A stretch of 64,000 bases of DNA, taken from assembly GCA_009704945.1 (NCBI GenBank), contig WLDG01000001.1, positions 1 to 64,000 of the forward strand. Reading direction: 5' to 3'. The notes under the pieces are model-generated. The model was not told the DNA's origin and searched no databases. It saw nothing but the letters and a program-made list of their open reading frames with translations. The translations under genes were made by a program, and so were the position numbers. This DNA comes from Actinomycetota bacterium. Lineage in GTDB: Bacteria; Actinomycetota; Actinomycetes; Actinomycetales; Microbacteriaceae. This document shows positions 42,669-51,833 of the stretch, piece after piece. Each line of letters starts with the position of its first letter. Within the stretch, counting starts at the first letter, position 1.

Positions 42669-43028
42669 ATGACTGAATCCATGCGGGGAATGCGATTAGG
42701 TTCGCAGTCGATGGAACGTGAAGACGGCGTCGAGCTTGCATTGCGCAGAAATGTCTCCTATCGCTGTGTTGAAGGACATGAGTTCACCGTCACATTCGCA
42801 CTTGGTGCGGAATCTCCCGCTGAGTGGGAGTGCAAACAATGCAAGAACAAGGCTCTCTTAGTTGGGGGTGTGGAGCTTCAGAAGATTGAAGCAGGAGAAG
42901 TTGATAAACCTCGAACTCACTACGACATGGTTCTCGAGCGGCGGACAAAAGCTGAGTTGGAAGACCTTTTGCAAGAAGTCCTAGCTGACATGCGCAAAAG
43001 ACGTTCCGCTGGAAAGCTAAGTGCCTAG
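42669..43028 (+). CDS. rbpA: RNA polymerase-binding protein RbpA
   Basis: RGMRLGSQSMEREDGVELALRRNVSYRCVEGHEFTVTFA; ATG 42669 preferred. Confidence 0.95.
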   Translation: MTESMRGMRLGSQSMEREDGVELALRRNVSYRCVEGHEFTVTFALGAESPAEWECKQCKNKALLVGGVELQKIEAGEVDKPRTHYDMVLERRTKAELEDLLQEVLADMRKRRSAGKLSA

Positions 43029-43726
43029 GGTTTTCGCAAACCCCACTTTGTGCACAACCAAAAAGCTTCAACAACAATCCAAAAGCTCATTTTGCTTTTG
43101 CCGCCATCCCTCTCGACAAAGCGGATGGGAACTTCCCTAATTGCTGCTCCATGAGCCTCTGCTCGCATAGTCATTTCAACTTGAAAGGCGTATCCATGCG
43201 CCTGCATCTCGTTAATCGGAAGCTTTTCTAGCAAACCCCTGGAGTAGACCCGAAAGCCTGAGGTCATGTCGGCTACTTGGCTCTTCAGAAGGAATCTTGC
43301 GTATCGATTTCCGGTTTTTGAGATCGCTTTTCTGAGCTTGGACCAGTTGGACACCTCTCCCCCATCAATCCAGCGTGAGCCAACAACTAAATCATTCTGC
43401 GCAACACTCTCCAGCATGAGCTTGAGATCTACTGGTCGATGCGATCCATCTGCGTCCATCTCAACAAAATGCGAATAGGGACTAGTTAGTCCCCTCTGAA
43501 ATCCAGCTCGGTAGGCAGCTCCCAAACCTTCTCGCTTGTGCCTGTGCATTACTGAAACTCTTTTATCAGAACTTGCTAGGCGGTCTGCAATTGCTCCAGT
43601 GCCATCAGGGGAATTGTCATCAATAATCATCAGATCAACAGTTGGATTAAAGTTGAATAATTCTTTTGCTGTCTTTTCAAGTGTTTCCGCCTCGTTGTAA
43701 GTCGGCATTAGAACCAGTGTTTTCAA
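43025..43726 (-). CDS. ppm1: polyprenol monophosphomannose synthase (GT2)
   Basis: MPTYNEAETL; MIIDDNSPDGTGAIAD; FVEMDADGSHRP; TTG start overlapping lnt stop. Confidence 0.92.
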   Translation of the reverse strand: MKTLVLMPTYNEAETLEKTAKELFNFNPTVDLMIIDDNSPDGTGAIADRLASSDKRVSVMHRHKREGLGAAYRAGFQRGLTSPYSHFVEMDADGSHRPVDLKLMLESVAQNDLVVGSRWIDGGEVSNWSKLRKAISKTGNRYARFLLKSQVADMTSGFRVYSRGLLEKLPINEMQAHGYAFQVEMTMRAEAHGAAIREVPIRFVERDGGKSKMSFWIVVEAFWLCTKWGLRKP

Positions 43727-45213
43727 GGCTTTCTCCGAACAATTGTCGACAGACTAAAACCAATGAGAAAGACCGCGTTGGCCCAATCAAAAACGTGGCC
43801 AATTAATACACCAGGAGTAATTCCAGTGTAGAGCGGAACGTCTTCAATCATTGCGGCTGGCGTATACCATTCAACTTCGCTGAGAATGCTTCCGTCTGGC
43901 AGAAAAATGGCTGATAACCCAACCGTTGAGATGTTTACCACAGACCTCCCGGTCTCAATGGCTCTCAGCCTTGCGATTGCTGCTTGTTGAAATGTTTCAT
44001 CCGAGTAACCAAAATCCGCATTATTGGTTTGAGACAGAATCACTTCAGCACCACTGAAAGTTAATTCGCGAAGAATTGAATCTTCAGCAATTTCAAAACA
44101 GATTAATGTCCCGGCAACAAAGTCATCGATCTCGTAAATTCCATCGCGCGAGCCGAAACTATAACCCTTGGGTATCATGTCGATTAGCTCTGGGGCGAAC
44201 ATCCGCCAAAAATCCCTATCTGGTGCATACTCCGCAAACGGCACGGGCTGCTTCTTGTCATAGAAGTCAACAGGACCAAGTTCAGGTTTCCACAAAATTG
44301 TTGAATTGTAAGTGTCTTCCCCTCTCTTCGTTATTGTTCCGAATACGAAGGGAGCATCCAGCTTGTTGCTAAGCGCATTGATTTGAGCCCTTGCTTGAGG
44401 CGATCGCAGGGGATCTAGGTCAGATGCATTTTCGGGCCAGACAATCAAATCAATTTGCTTTCCGCTCTTGACGACAATTTCAGATGCATCAAGGTGATTT
44501 TGAAGAATTGTCCCGGGAGCTTCGCGTGAAAAGAGTCCTGCATTGGCATTACCTTGAACAGCTGCGATAGTTCTGCTGCCCACATTGGTGGTTGTAATTC
44601 CAATTGGAGTGATTACTGGGATTAGGACGGTTGAGGCAAGTGCCAGGGCTGTGACCGGCTTGAAGGTTGAAAGTCGATAGAAAATAATCAAAGCAAGCAT
44701 TGAGCCCATGAACGCCACAACAAAGGTCAATAAACTCATTCCACCCCACCAAACCCACTTCGACATGAAGCTGTCAGATTGGGTCATTGCTAGACGAGAC
44801 CAGGGAAAGCCTCCGTATGGGAAGTTGTTGGCTGCAAATTCCCGGACCGTCCAGATTGATGCAAGTAGCAATGCGAATGGAATCAATCGACTTGGTTGAA
44901 AAGTTAATCGCTTGAAAAGCCAAGCTACTAAACCGGCTCCGAGTGCGTGGTAAATAGAAACGGTAGTGCTCAGAGCAATCAATGGTACAGGCCCGAGATA
45001 AAGAGAAATCCATTCAATGTGTGAGATGTAAAACGCTTGTCCCGAAAAAAATCCAATCAGCACTGCCGGCCAAAAGTTAGTCCCAAGAACTGCCAGATAA
45101 GTGAGCATTGGAATTAAAGGCGCAAGTATCCAGATGTTTTCTGTTGGGAACACTACAAAACCAATTAGTCCAGCCACCAACCCAACTGGTATCCGCCAAA
45201 CTAACTCACGCAT
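43723..45213 (-). CDS. lnt: apolipoprotein N-acyltransferase
   Basis: Polytopic N-terminus plus nitrilase domain (LIVWPENASDLDP, GTLICFEIAED, QQAAIARLRAIETGRSVVNISTVGLSA). Confidence 0.93.
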   Translation of the reverse strand: MRELVWRIPVGLVAGLIGFVVFPTENIWILAPLIPMLTYLAVLGTNFWPAVLIGFFSGQAFYISHIEWISLYLGPVPLIALSTTVSIYHALGAGLVAWLFKRLTFQPSRLIPFALLLASIWTVREFAANNFPYGGFPWSRLAMTQSDSFMSKWVWWGGMSLLTFVVAFMGSMLALIIFYRLSTFKPVTALALASTVLIPVITPIGITTTNVGSRTIAAVQGNANAGLFSREAPGTILQNHLDASEIVVKSGKQIDLIVWPENASDLDPLRSPQARAQINALSNKLDAPFVFGTITKRGEDTYNSTILWKPELGPVDFYDKKQPVPFAEYAPDRDFWRMFAPELIDMIPKGYSFGSRDGIYEIDDFVAGTLICFEIAEDSILRELTFSGAEVILSQTNNADFGYSDETFQQAAIARLRAIETGRSVVNISTVGLSAIFLPDGSILSEVEWYTPAAMIEDVPLYTGITPGVLIGHVFDWANAVFLIGFSLSTIVRRKP

Positions 45214-45229
45214 AACAGTCAGCCTATTT

Positions 45230-47686
45230 CTAGATGTAGTAGCTGTAGGCAACGATTCCTCGCTTCACCAAATCAATTGCTTCATAGCTTGTTTGAGCAA
45301 CTTGAGAATCTGCTGAAACCGATATTTGATCTAGTAGGTCAATGATTTGTTTACTCCAGCGAATAAAGTCACCTGCCAGAAGCCCGGTTAGTTTTAGAGC
45401 ATCATTTAGCTTTGCGCCAGTCGCCCATCGGTAAACCCCCCAAGCCATGTCTAATTGCAGTCGCTGATCCTTGGGCAATCGATAGTTCTCCTGTTTTTCC
45501 TGCAATTGCTGTTGGATGTGTTCAGTCTCAATCAACGCTTCTGTAAAGGCTCCTCTTGGAAGCTTTGGTTCGAGCTCACTGTCTTCTCCCCTGCCTTCGT
45601 ATACCAAGCAAGCTGCCATAGTGGCCATTCCAGCCGCGTCTAAGTTTTTCCATGCTCCTGCTTTTAGACATTCAGCAATCATCAAGTCTCGCTCGCCATA
45701 GATCTTGGCAAGTTGTAATCCGGCCTTTGTTACTTCAAACTCGCCATTGGCCTGACGAATGTAGTCCAGCTCCGCTAATAGAACGCAGATCCTCTCGAAT
45801 ACCTTTGCTACCTGGCCCGTCCTTGACTCTAATTGAGCCACTGACTGATCAATCTCCTTTTTAAGCCGATGGTATCTCTCTCCCCATCGAGCATGGTTTT
45901 CGCGGTCAGGACATTGATGGCAAGGATGAGCACGCATTTCCTTTCTAAGGCGGCCCAAATTAGATTCAATATTCCTCGCCTGTTTACTTAATCGCGCATC
46001 TGCCCCTGCCCTGTTTTTGACTCGGGCTGATTCTCTTTCGTATGAAGATATTTCTCGCCTGATAGATGAATATTCTTTGAAATCTCCGAGATGGCACGCC
46101 AAAGACTTTTCATAACCCAAAAGCGAACCTTCTTTGTCTGAAATGACCTGTGCCAGTCCAACAACTGATCTGTCTGCTTGGAATTGAGCGAAAGACCGCT
46201 CAAGTACTTTGGCCGCCCGATCTTTACCGAAAGCAGAAATGAGATTTACTGCCATGTTATAAGTCGGACGGAAAGAACTATTTAGCGGATAAGTTCTTTT
46301 CGATGCGAGAGAAGCCACGAGGTTTGGATCTAGCTGACCGCCCCACAGAACTACAGAGTGCCCTTCAACATCGATCCCGCGCCGTCCAGCGCGGCCAGTG
46401 AGCTGTGTGTATTCGCCGGCTGAGATGTTTACTCTAGATTCCCCGTTGTATTTATCCAGTCGCTCAAGAACTACCGTTCTAGCCGGCATGTTTATCCCCA
46501 GCGCCAGAGTCTCAGTCGCAAAAACTATCTTTACTAGCTTTCGCAGAAAGAGCTCTTCCACTACTTCTTTGAACGCCGGCAATAGTCCTGCGTGGTGAGA
46601 TGCATAACCCCTTTCGAGCGACTCGAGCCACTCATGGTAACCAAGGGTATCCAGGTCATCTTCAGCTATAGAAGAACAACGGGCCTCAGCTACTTGCCGA
46701 ATAATCTTTTGTTCTTCTTTGTTGGTCAGCCTCAAACCAGCTCGGCGACAATTTGTGACCGCCCCATCACATCCAGCTCTGGAGAAGATAAAAAATATTG
46801 CGGGAAGCAATTCCAGCTCATCGAGACGCTCAACCACTTCAGATTTTTCAAGTCTTGGAAACTGCCTGATCATCTGATTACGCTCTTGAGACGAGTGCTT
46901 ACTTCCACCCCACTTTCCGCGCGTTCGAATCGGTGATCGCGCACGCGCTTGATGCTTCTGGAGCAACTCCGGATTCACTCGAGATTGGGAACTTCCACTT
47001 TCAAATAATTCCAGGAGTTCAGATCCAAACAACACGTGCTGATGAAGTGGTACTGGTCGAATTTCGGAGACAATGACTTTGGTGTTCCCTCTAACTTCAT
47101 CTAGCCAAGCTCCAAACTCTTCAGCGTTGCTGACTGTGGCGGATAAGGAAACAACCTTTACGTCTTTTGGCAGGTGCAGGATTACTTCTTCCCAAACTGC
47201 TCCCCTAAATCGATCTGCAAGATAATGCACTTCATCCATGACAACAAAACCCAGCTCTTTGAGAGTCTCAGAGTTTGCGTAGATCATGTTTCGCAGCACC
47301 TCTGTTGTCATGACCACAACCTGTGCCTCAGAGTTTTGATTGTTGTCTCCAGTAAGTAGCCCCACCCGCTCTTTGCCGTAACGCTTTACGAGCTCAGAGA
47401 ACTTTTGATTGCTAAGAGCTTTTATCGGAGTTGTGTAAAAAACCTTTTGGTTTGATTCGATTGCTAGGTGAATGGCGAACTCACCTATCACTGTCTTGCC
47501 CGCTCCAGTAGGCGCTGCAACAAGCACTCCGGCACCAGACTCTAGGGCTCGGCAGGAGTCAACTTGAAATTCGTCGAGGGGAAAAGAAAGCTGCGCTTCA
47601 AAAGCCCTCAGCTTTGGGAATGAGGCAGCGGATTTTGAATTTTTGTAACGTTCAGCGGCTGACAGCTCACTCGAGTTCGAGTTCAC
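45230..47686 (-). CDS. helY: HelY/Mtr4-like DEAD-box helicase
   Basis: APTGAGKTVIGEFA, DEVHYLADRFRGAVWEEVI, SATVSNAEEFGAWL, QLTGRAGRRGID; likely internal start near 47686 because ORF start 47731 overlaps tatC by 65 bp. Confidence 0.93.
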   Translation of the reverse strand: MNSNSSELSAAERYKNSKSAASFPKLRAFEAQLSFPLDEFQVDSCRALESGAGVLVAAPTGAGKTVIGEFAIHLAIESNQKVFYTTPIKALSNQKFSELVKRYGKERVGLLTGDNNQNSEAQVVVMTTEVLRNMIYANSETLKELGFVVMDEVHYLADRFRGAVWEEVILHLPKDVKVVSLSATVSNAEEFGAWLDEVRGNTKVIVSEIRPVPLHQHVLFGSELLELFESGSSQSRVNPELLQKHQARARSPIRTRGKWGGSKHSSQERNQMIRQFPRLEKSEVVERLDELELLPAIFFIFSRAGCDGAVTNCRRAGLRLTNKEEQKIIRQVAEARCSSIAEDDLDTLGYHEWLESLERGYASHHAGLLPAFKEVVEELFLRKLVKIVFATETLALGINMPARTVVLERLDKYNGESRVNISAGEYTQLTGRAGRRGIDVEGHSVVLWGGQLDPNLVASLASKRTYPLNSSFRPTYNMAVNLISAFGKDRAAKVLERSFAQFQADRSVVGLAQVISDKEGSLLGYEKSLACHLGDFKEYSSIRREISSYERESARVKNRAGADARLSKQARNIESNLGRLRKEMRAHPCHQCPDRENHARWGERYHRLKKEIDQSVAQLESRTGQVAKVFERICVLLAELDYIRQANGEFEVTKAGLQLAKIYGERDLMIAECLKAGAWKNLDAAGMATMAACLVYEGRGEDSELEPKLPRGAFTEALIETEHIQQQLQEKQENYRLPKDQRLQLDMAWGVYRWATGAKLNDALKLTGLLAGDFIRWSKQIIDLLDQISVSADSQVAQTSYEAIDLVKRGIVAYSYYI

Positions 47687-48458
47687 TGGACTCTCCAAGC
47701 TTTGCCAGTTTTCTCTCTCTGCGCTTGTCATTTGTAATCGCCACCCCGACAGCTAGGAAGTATAAAGCTGTCAAGGGGGCCATCATCAAGAACATCGTCA
47801 TTGGTTCTGCTACTGGAGTTGCCAGGGCGGACACGACGGCAATAATGAAAACAGCGAATCTCCAGGATTTTAGAATGCCTTTACCAGTTGCAAGTCCCGC
47901 GAAGTTTAGAAGCACTAAGACAACTGGCATGACAAAAGCAAGACCAAATATAAGCAAAATACGAATGGCGAAGAGCACGTACTCTGCTGCATTTATAACG
48001 TTCGTGCTGCCCTCTGGTGTGAAACCAATCAGCACAATTACGAATCCGGGTAAAGAGGTCCACGCCAGAGCGGTTCCTGCGAGGAATAAAGGCAAAGCTG
48101 CGGCAACAAATCCGATTGCATAACGTTTTTCACGTTGCTTCAACCCCGGAGCAATAAACGCCCAGAAATTCCAAAGCCAAATCGGGGCGGTCATAAGCAC
48201 GCCAAGAAATATGGAAACCTGAATTCTGAGGTCAAATGCGGAAACAACTGTTCCGAAGTTGACTACTGCTTCAATGCCACGAGCCTCGGTTACATCGATA
48301 AGGGGCTGCTGAAGAATTCGAAAAACTGGATCAAACAGAAACCAACCAGCGACTGTGCCGCCGACTAAGAAACCCGCCGACCATGAAAGACGTATTCTCA
48401 GCTCCCTGAGGTGGGAGCCAAGGCTCATTCGGCGCTCTGTGTTTTTGCGCCGCGCCAT
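47667..48458 (-). CDS. tatC: Sec-independent translocase TatC
   Basis: RRMSLGSHLRELRIRLSWSAG; AFDLRIQVSIFLGVLMTAPIWLWNFWAFIAPGLKQRE. Confidence 0.95.
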   Translation of the reverse strand: MARRKNTERRMSLGSHLRELRIRLSWSAGFLVGGTVAGWFLFDPVFRILQQPLIDVTEARGIEAVVNFGTVVSAFDLRIQVSIFLGVLMTAPIWLWNFWAFIAPGLKQREKRYAIGFVAAALPLFLAGTALAWTSLPGFVIVLIGFTPEGSTNVINAAEYVLFAIRILLIFGLAFVMPVVLVLLNFAGLATGKGILKSWRFAVFIIAVVSALATPVAEPMTMFLMMAPLTALYFLAVGVAITNDKRRERKLAKLGESSELELE

Positions 48459-48655
48459 TAGTCTTGCTTCTTCTCGCCCTCTTTAGCCTCAACTGTTGTA
48501 GTTTCTGGCTCTCCGGTCTTTGAAGTTTCCTTCTTAAAAATCTTTAGCGACTGCGCCATGCTCTTTGCCAATGCAGGAAGCTTCGGTGCTCCCCATAGCA
48601 GCAGCACAATTGCAAGAATGATTATCCATTCCCAACCCTGAAGTCTCATGACCAC
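48458..48655 (-). CDS. tatA: twin-arginine translocase TatA
   Basis: WIIILAIVLLLWGAPKLPALAKSMAQSLKIFKKE. Confidence 0.93.
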   Translation of the reverse strand: MVMRLQGWEWIIILAIVLLLWGAPKLPALAKSMAQSLKIFKKETSKTGEPETTTVEAKEGEKKQD

Positions 48656-48954
48656 CTCTTGTCTAGATCGATATCTCGAATCCGGCTTATCAGTCTACGC
48701 TCTCGCTGTTCTCGCAGGCGCGCTCTCCTGGCAATTAGGGCCCTTCGAGCTGCCAGTGTCGTCTCTAAATCAGCCTTTGTGACCGCCTGAGCGGGTTCCG
48801 GAGCTGAGGATTCGTAGTCAGACAACTCAGACAGTAGTTGGCTGGTCTTGCTGGCCTCACGGGCAAACTGCTTTGTCGAAAGAAATAGCCGGTAGCCAGC
48901 AAGTCCTAGCAGATAGGCATTAATAACCGTGACAGCTAAAAGAAGCCAAATCAA
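48646..48954 (-). CDS. small single-TM protein with Arg-rich C-terminus, unknown function
   Basis: Start overlaps pafC stop and end overlaps tatA start; TM helix then charged tail. Confidence 0.75.
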   Translation of the reverse strand: MIWLLLAVTVINAYLLGLAGYRLFLSTKQFAREASKTSQLLSELSDYESSAPEPAQAVTKADLETTLAARRALIARRARLREQRERRLISRIRDIDLDKRWS

Positions 48955-49910
48955 TCTTCATCCTTTGGGTCAGTATCGGCCAGGATCTGTCGAGCGAGGG
49001 CTGCCACCATTGTCCTTGCTTCTTTAGGTTCCAAAACTTCGACCATTCCACCATATCGAATTATGTGGCGGGGTAACCCGGCGAGACTACCGACTCTGAT
49101 CTTTCCTACCCATCTCCCCTTTTCCAAGACAGGTTCACTCGCACCGGGAAAGTTCCAAAAGATTTCAGTTGCTTCGGGCTGAGCGGAAAGAACCACAATT
49201 TTCTCATCTAGATTTGATCCGAATACCTCATCTGGAATAGCCGCAACCTGAGATTGTTTGGCAATCGGTTCATCGGTGATTTGAATCGCCTGCATTCGAT
49301 CAAGGCGGAAGGACCTGACCTCCTGATTGATGTGACACCAGCCACGAAGGTAGTGCTTCTTGCCACGGAGCTCAATCAATAGAGGGTCAATTTTTCGCTG
49401 CGACTGCTCCCCTTTTTGATTACGGTAGTCGCAGATTATTGTTTTTTCAGAAGAAATGGCTGATTGCAGTTGCTCTAGAAGATCACTTAAGCGGCTTGCG
49501 GCAACGGTAGTGATTGGAACTGGTCCAGAGTTCTTGAGCATTTTTCTCAGCTCGGCTAAGGCTGGGTTTGAAGCAAACTGCGGTATAGATGCTAGGTAGT
49601 CCAATCCAATTGCTATCGAGCTTAGTTGTCGCTTACTAAGAACCGGAGGACCTTCTAAGTTTGTGCTTCCTTTTGCGAACGAGATCCAACCATCTTCAAA
49701 TTCATCAAAATTTAGATGAAAGTGCGTAACACACTTCGTCAAATCTTCACTGTCTGTGATTGCCCTGACCGCTTTTAGTATTACTTTTTCACTGACCGAG
49801 AATCGCTGGGCCAGCTCTTCAACTCTCTGATCTCCTTCAGATAAAACAAGACCAACTATTGATAGGGAAAGATCATAAAGTTCTGATGCATCTATTTCCT
49901 GTTTAGGCAT
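48951..49910 (-). CDS. pafC: WYL-domain regulator PafC-like
   Basis: HTH plus WYL-type ELRGKKHYLRGWCHINQEVRSFRLDRMQAIQ; paired with pafB-like gene upstream of tatA. Confidence 0.88.
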   Translation of the reverse strand: MPKQEIDASELYDLSLSIVGLVLSEGDQRVEELAQRFSVSEKVILKAVRAITDSEDLTKCVTHFHLNFDEFEDGWISFAKGSTNLEGPPVLSKRQLSSIAIGLDYLASIPQFASNPALAELRKMLKNSGPVPITTVAASRLSDLLEQLQSAISSEKTIICDYRNQKGEQSQRKIDPLLIELRGKKHYLRGWCHINQEVRSFRLDRMQAIQITDEPIAKQSQVAAIPDEVFGSNLDEKIVVLSAQPEATEIFWNFPGASEPVLEKGRWVGKIRVGSLAGLPRHIIRYGGMVEVLEPKEARTMVAALARQILADTDPKDED

Positions 49911-50841
49911 GAATTCTCGCTACCCGCTCTAAACCATTTCTCACTCGTTGCGCAAGAGATGCCGGACTTACTACTTTCACTTCACTGCCGTACTCCAGCA
50001 AGTCCTCTGCAAGAAGAGACTCATCCATGTAGTTGATTTCCACTTCACCAGACTCAGCACCAAAATGCCACCAAGCCTCCGAGTCCTCGTCTACATGAAT
50101 AACCGCCCTATTACTTTGAGTAAATCGAACTAGTTCGGCTTCTGCTTCTTTTATGAGCTCTAGATTGCTAAATGAAAATGTTGCACCAGTCTCGCGTACC
50201 TTGCTGGTAATTCTCCGCAGCAAATAATTCTTGAGAGTTGATTGCCTCTCAGCTAGCAATACCCACTCTCCTTCGATAAGTCTCAGTTTTAGTGGATTCA
50301 CTTCGCGAGCTTCAGCATCGCCATCTGGAACACGGTACTCAAAAATCACAGTCCTGGACTCAGCAATAGCTTGGGCAAGAGGCTCGAAGGCGGAATGCTT
50401 AGCAAGTAGACGCGGTGATAAGAAACTCAATTCGCGATTGACTTCTACCATCCCTCTTGATTTCAACCTGGCCAACGCGGTTCGGGCAGACGCAGCAAAT
50501 TGCTGGTTGTTCCAAGCTCTGGCTGCCAGTTCTGCTAATCCAATTTGTTCTGCCGAAAGTTTGAAGTCCGCTGGCCATTCAAAGCTGCCTTTGGAGATCA
50601 AATAACGGCTGCCGACCTCAGGTTCAAATTCGTCAATTTGAATGACTTCCAGATGAACACCAGCATTGCGAAGTTCAGACTTATCGCGCTCAAACATTTT
50701 GTCTCGAGCTTCATCGTTATTGGCCTCGCTATAGCCAGCAACAGAATTGAATATGTCTTGCTTACTCAGTCCGATTCGCGGCGCGGCTAACAAACAACAA
50801 GTGAGCGTAAACAGTCGCTCGGCAGGTGTTTGACTGGCCAC
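49903..50841 (-). CDS. pafB: WYL-domain regulator PafB-like
   Basis: PLKLRLIEGEWVLLAERQSTLKNYLLRRITSKV; tandem with pafC. Confidence 0.88.
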   Translation of the reverse strand: MASQTPAERLFTLTCCLLAAPRIGLSKQDIFNSVAGYSEANNDEARDKMFERDKSELRNAGVHLEVIQIDEFEPEVGSRYLISKGSFEWPADFKLSAEQIGLAELAARAWNNQQFAASARTALARLKSRGMVEVNRELSFLSPRLLAKHSAFEPLAQAIAESRTVIFEYRVPDGDAEAREVNPLKLRLIEGEWVLLAERQSTLKNYLLRRITSKVRETGATFSFSNLELIKEAEAELVRFTQSNRAVIHVDEDSEAWWHFGAESGEVEINYMDESLLAEDLLEYGSEVKVVSPASLAQRVRNGLERVARIHA

Positions 50842-50852
50842 AGCTCCCCCGA

Positions 50853-51833
50853 CTAATCCTTACCTAGAACGTCGATGACAAAAATCAATGTAGAACCAGG
50901 CGGGATTGTTCCCTGAGGGCTGTCACCATAACCCAGTTCAGGTGGGATAACGGCAATTACTTGCGAGCCGACAGTAACTCCATCTAGTGCTTGTACAAAG
51001 CCTTCAATCAATCCTTCGTTTGTGACATCAAAGGCTGCGGGGGCTTGTCTTGGCCATGAACTATCAAACTCCTCGCCTAGCCAGGTCCAGCCTGTGTAGT
51101 GCACGGTCACGTTGTCTCCAATAGCAACTTTCTCTCCGCTGCCTTCAATCAAGATGGAGCGTTTGAATTCAGCTGGCGCATCGGAATTTGGTATTTGAAT
51201 ACCAGGTTGACCAGACGGAGCAAGAATTACAGTCGGCATACCTGCCTCAGCGGCTCTAGCAGCTCCATTTGCTTTTGGCAGAAACGCTTTCACTAGATCG
51301 AAAACGAAAACAACACCATCGTTCGGACCTAGACCTAAGGTTGTAATTCCTTCACCTTGGTGAACGTTTTCAGGGCTCAGCAAGATTGCGACCCGCGAAC
51401 CTAACTGCACGCCCGTGAGCGCTGCACAGAAATCTGGAGAATTACCAGGAATCAAGTCTTGGTAGATGTATTGATCTCCACCAAACTCACTAGCCTGAAA
51501 CTGCTCTCCGGTCGATGCGTTATAGCCGGCGAAGTGCATCCCAACTCGCTGCGATCCAACAATCGGACCACCATTTCCTTCAATAATGACATTGGTTTCC
51601 ATCCCCGTGCCTTCGAGAGGAAATGGGAATGTGACTTCTGGCTGAGTGTTGAACTCCCCAGAGGCTTCAACTAGCTTTACTGCGTCACCGGTTTTATAGG
51701 TTTCGCAAGTTGCTTCAATACCATCCACGGTCTGGGCATATTCTCCAGTTGTGACAACCGCGTTCGAGCAACTGGCCAAGAACAGTGCGCTTGCAACAAT
51801 TGCTGTGATTTGAGACTTAGTCTTTGCGGTCAA
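50853..51833 (-). CDS. FKBP-type peptidyl-prolyl isomerase lipoprotein, apparently tandem FKBP domains
   Basis: Lipobox FLASC; C-terminal VTVHYTGWTWLGEEFDSSW...GVTVGSQVIAVIPPELGYGDSPQGTIPPGSTLIFVIDV; diverged N-terminal copy. Confidence 0.92.
   Translation of the reverse strand: MTAKTKSQITAIVASALFLASCSNAVVTTGEYAQTVDGIEATCETYKTGDAVKLVEASGEFNTQPEVTFPFPLEGTGMETNVIIEGNGGPIVGSQRVGMHFAGYNASTGEQFQASEFGGDQYIYQDLIPGNSPDFCAALTGVQLGSRVAILLSPENVHQGEGITTLGLGPNDGVVFVFDLVKAFLPKANGAARAAEAGMPTVILAPSGQPGIQIPNSDAPAEFKRSILIEGSGEKVAIGDNVTVHYTGWTWLGEEFDSSWPRQAPAAFDVTNEGLIEGFVQALDGVTVGSQVIAVIPPELGYGDSPQGTIPPGSTLIFVIDVLGKD

Noticed and set aside
43723-43726. Possible frameshift splitting a fused Lnt-Ppm1 gene as in M. 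tuberculosis
   Set aside because: Normal TTGA stop/start overlap and complete domains on both sides; separate lnt and ppm1 genes are a known arrangement
47667-47731. 65-bp overlap of helY and tatC coding sequences as an unusual nested arrangement
   Set aside because: Probably a start-site artefact; an in-frame GTG at 47686 gives an ordinary 20-nt overlap
47614-48123. 169-aa plus-strand ORF opposite tatC/helY
   Set aside because: Both minus-strand genes are certain; the ORF has no RBS or domain and reflects antisense reading
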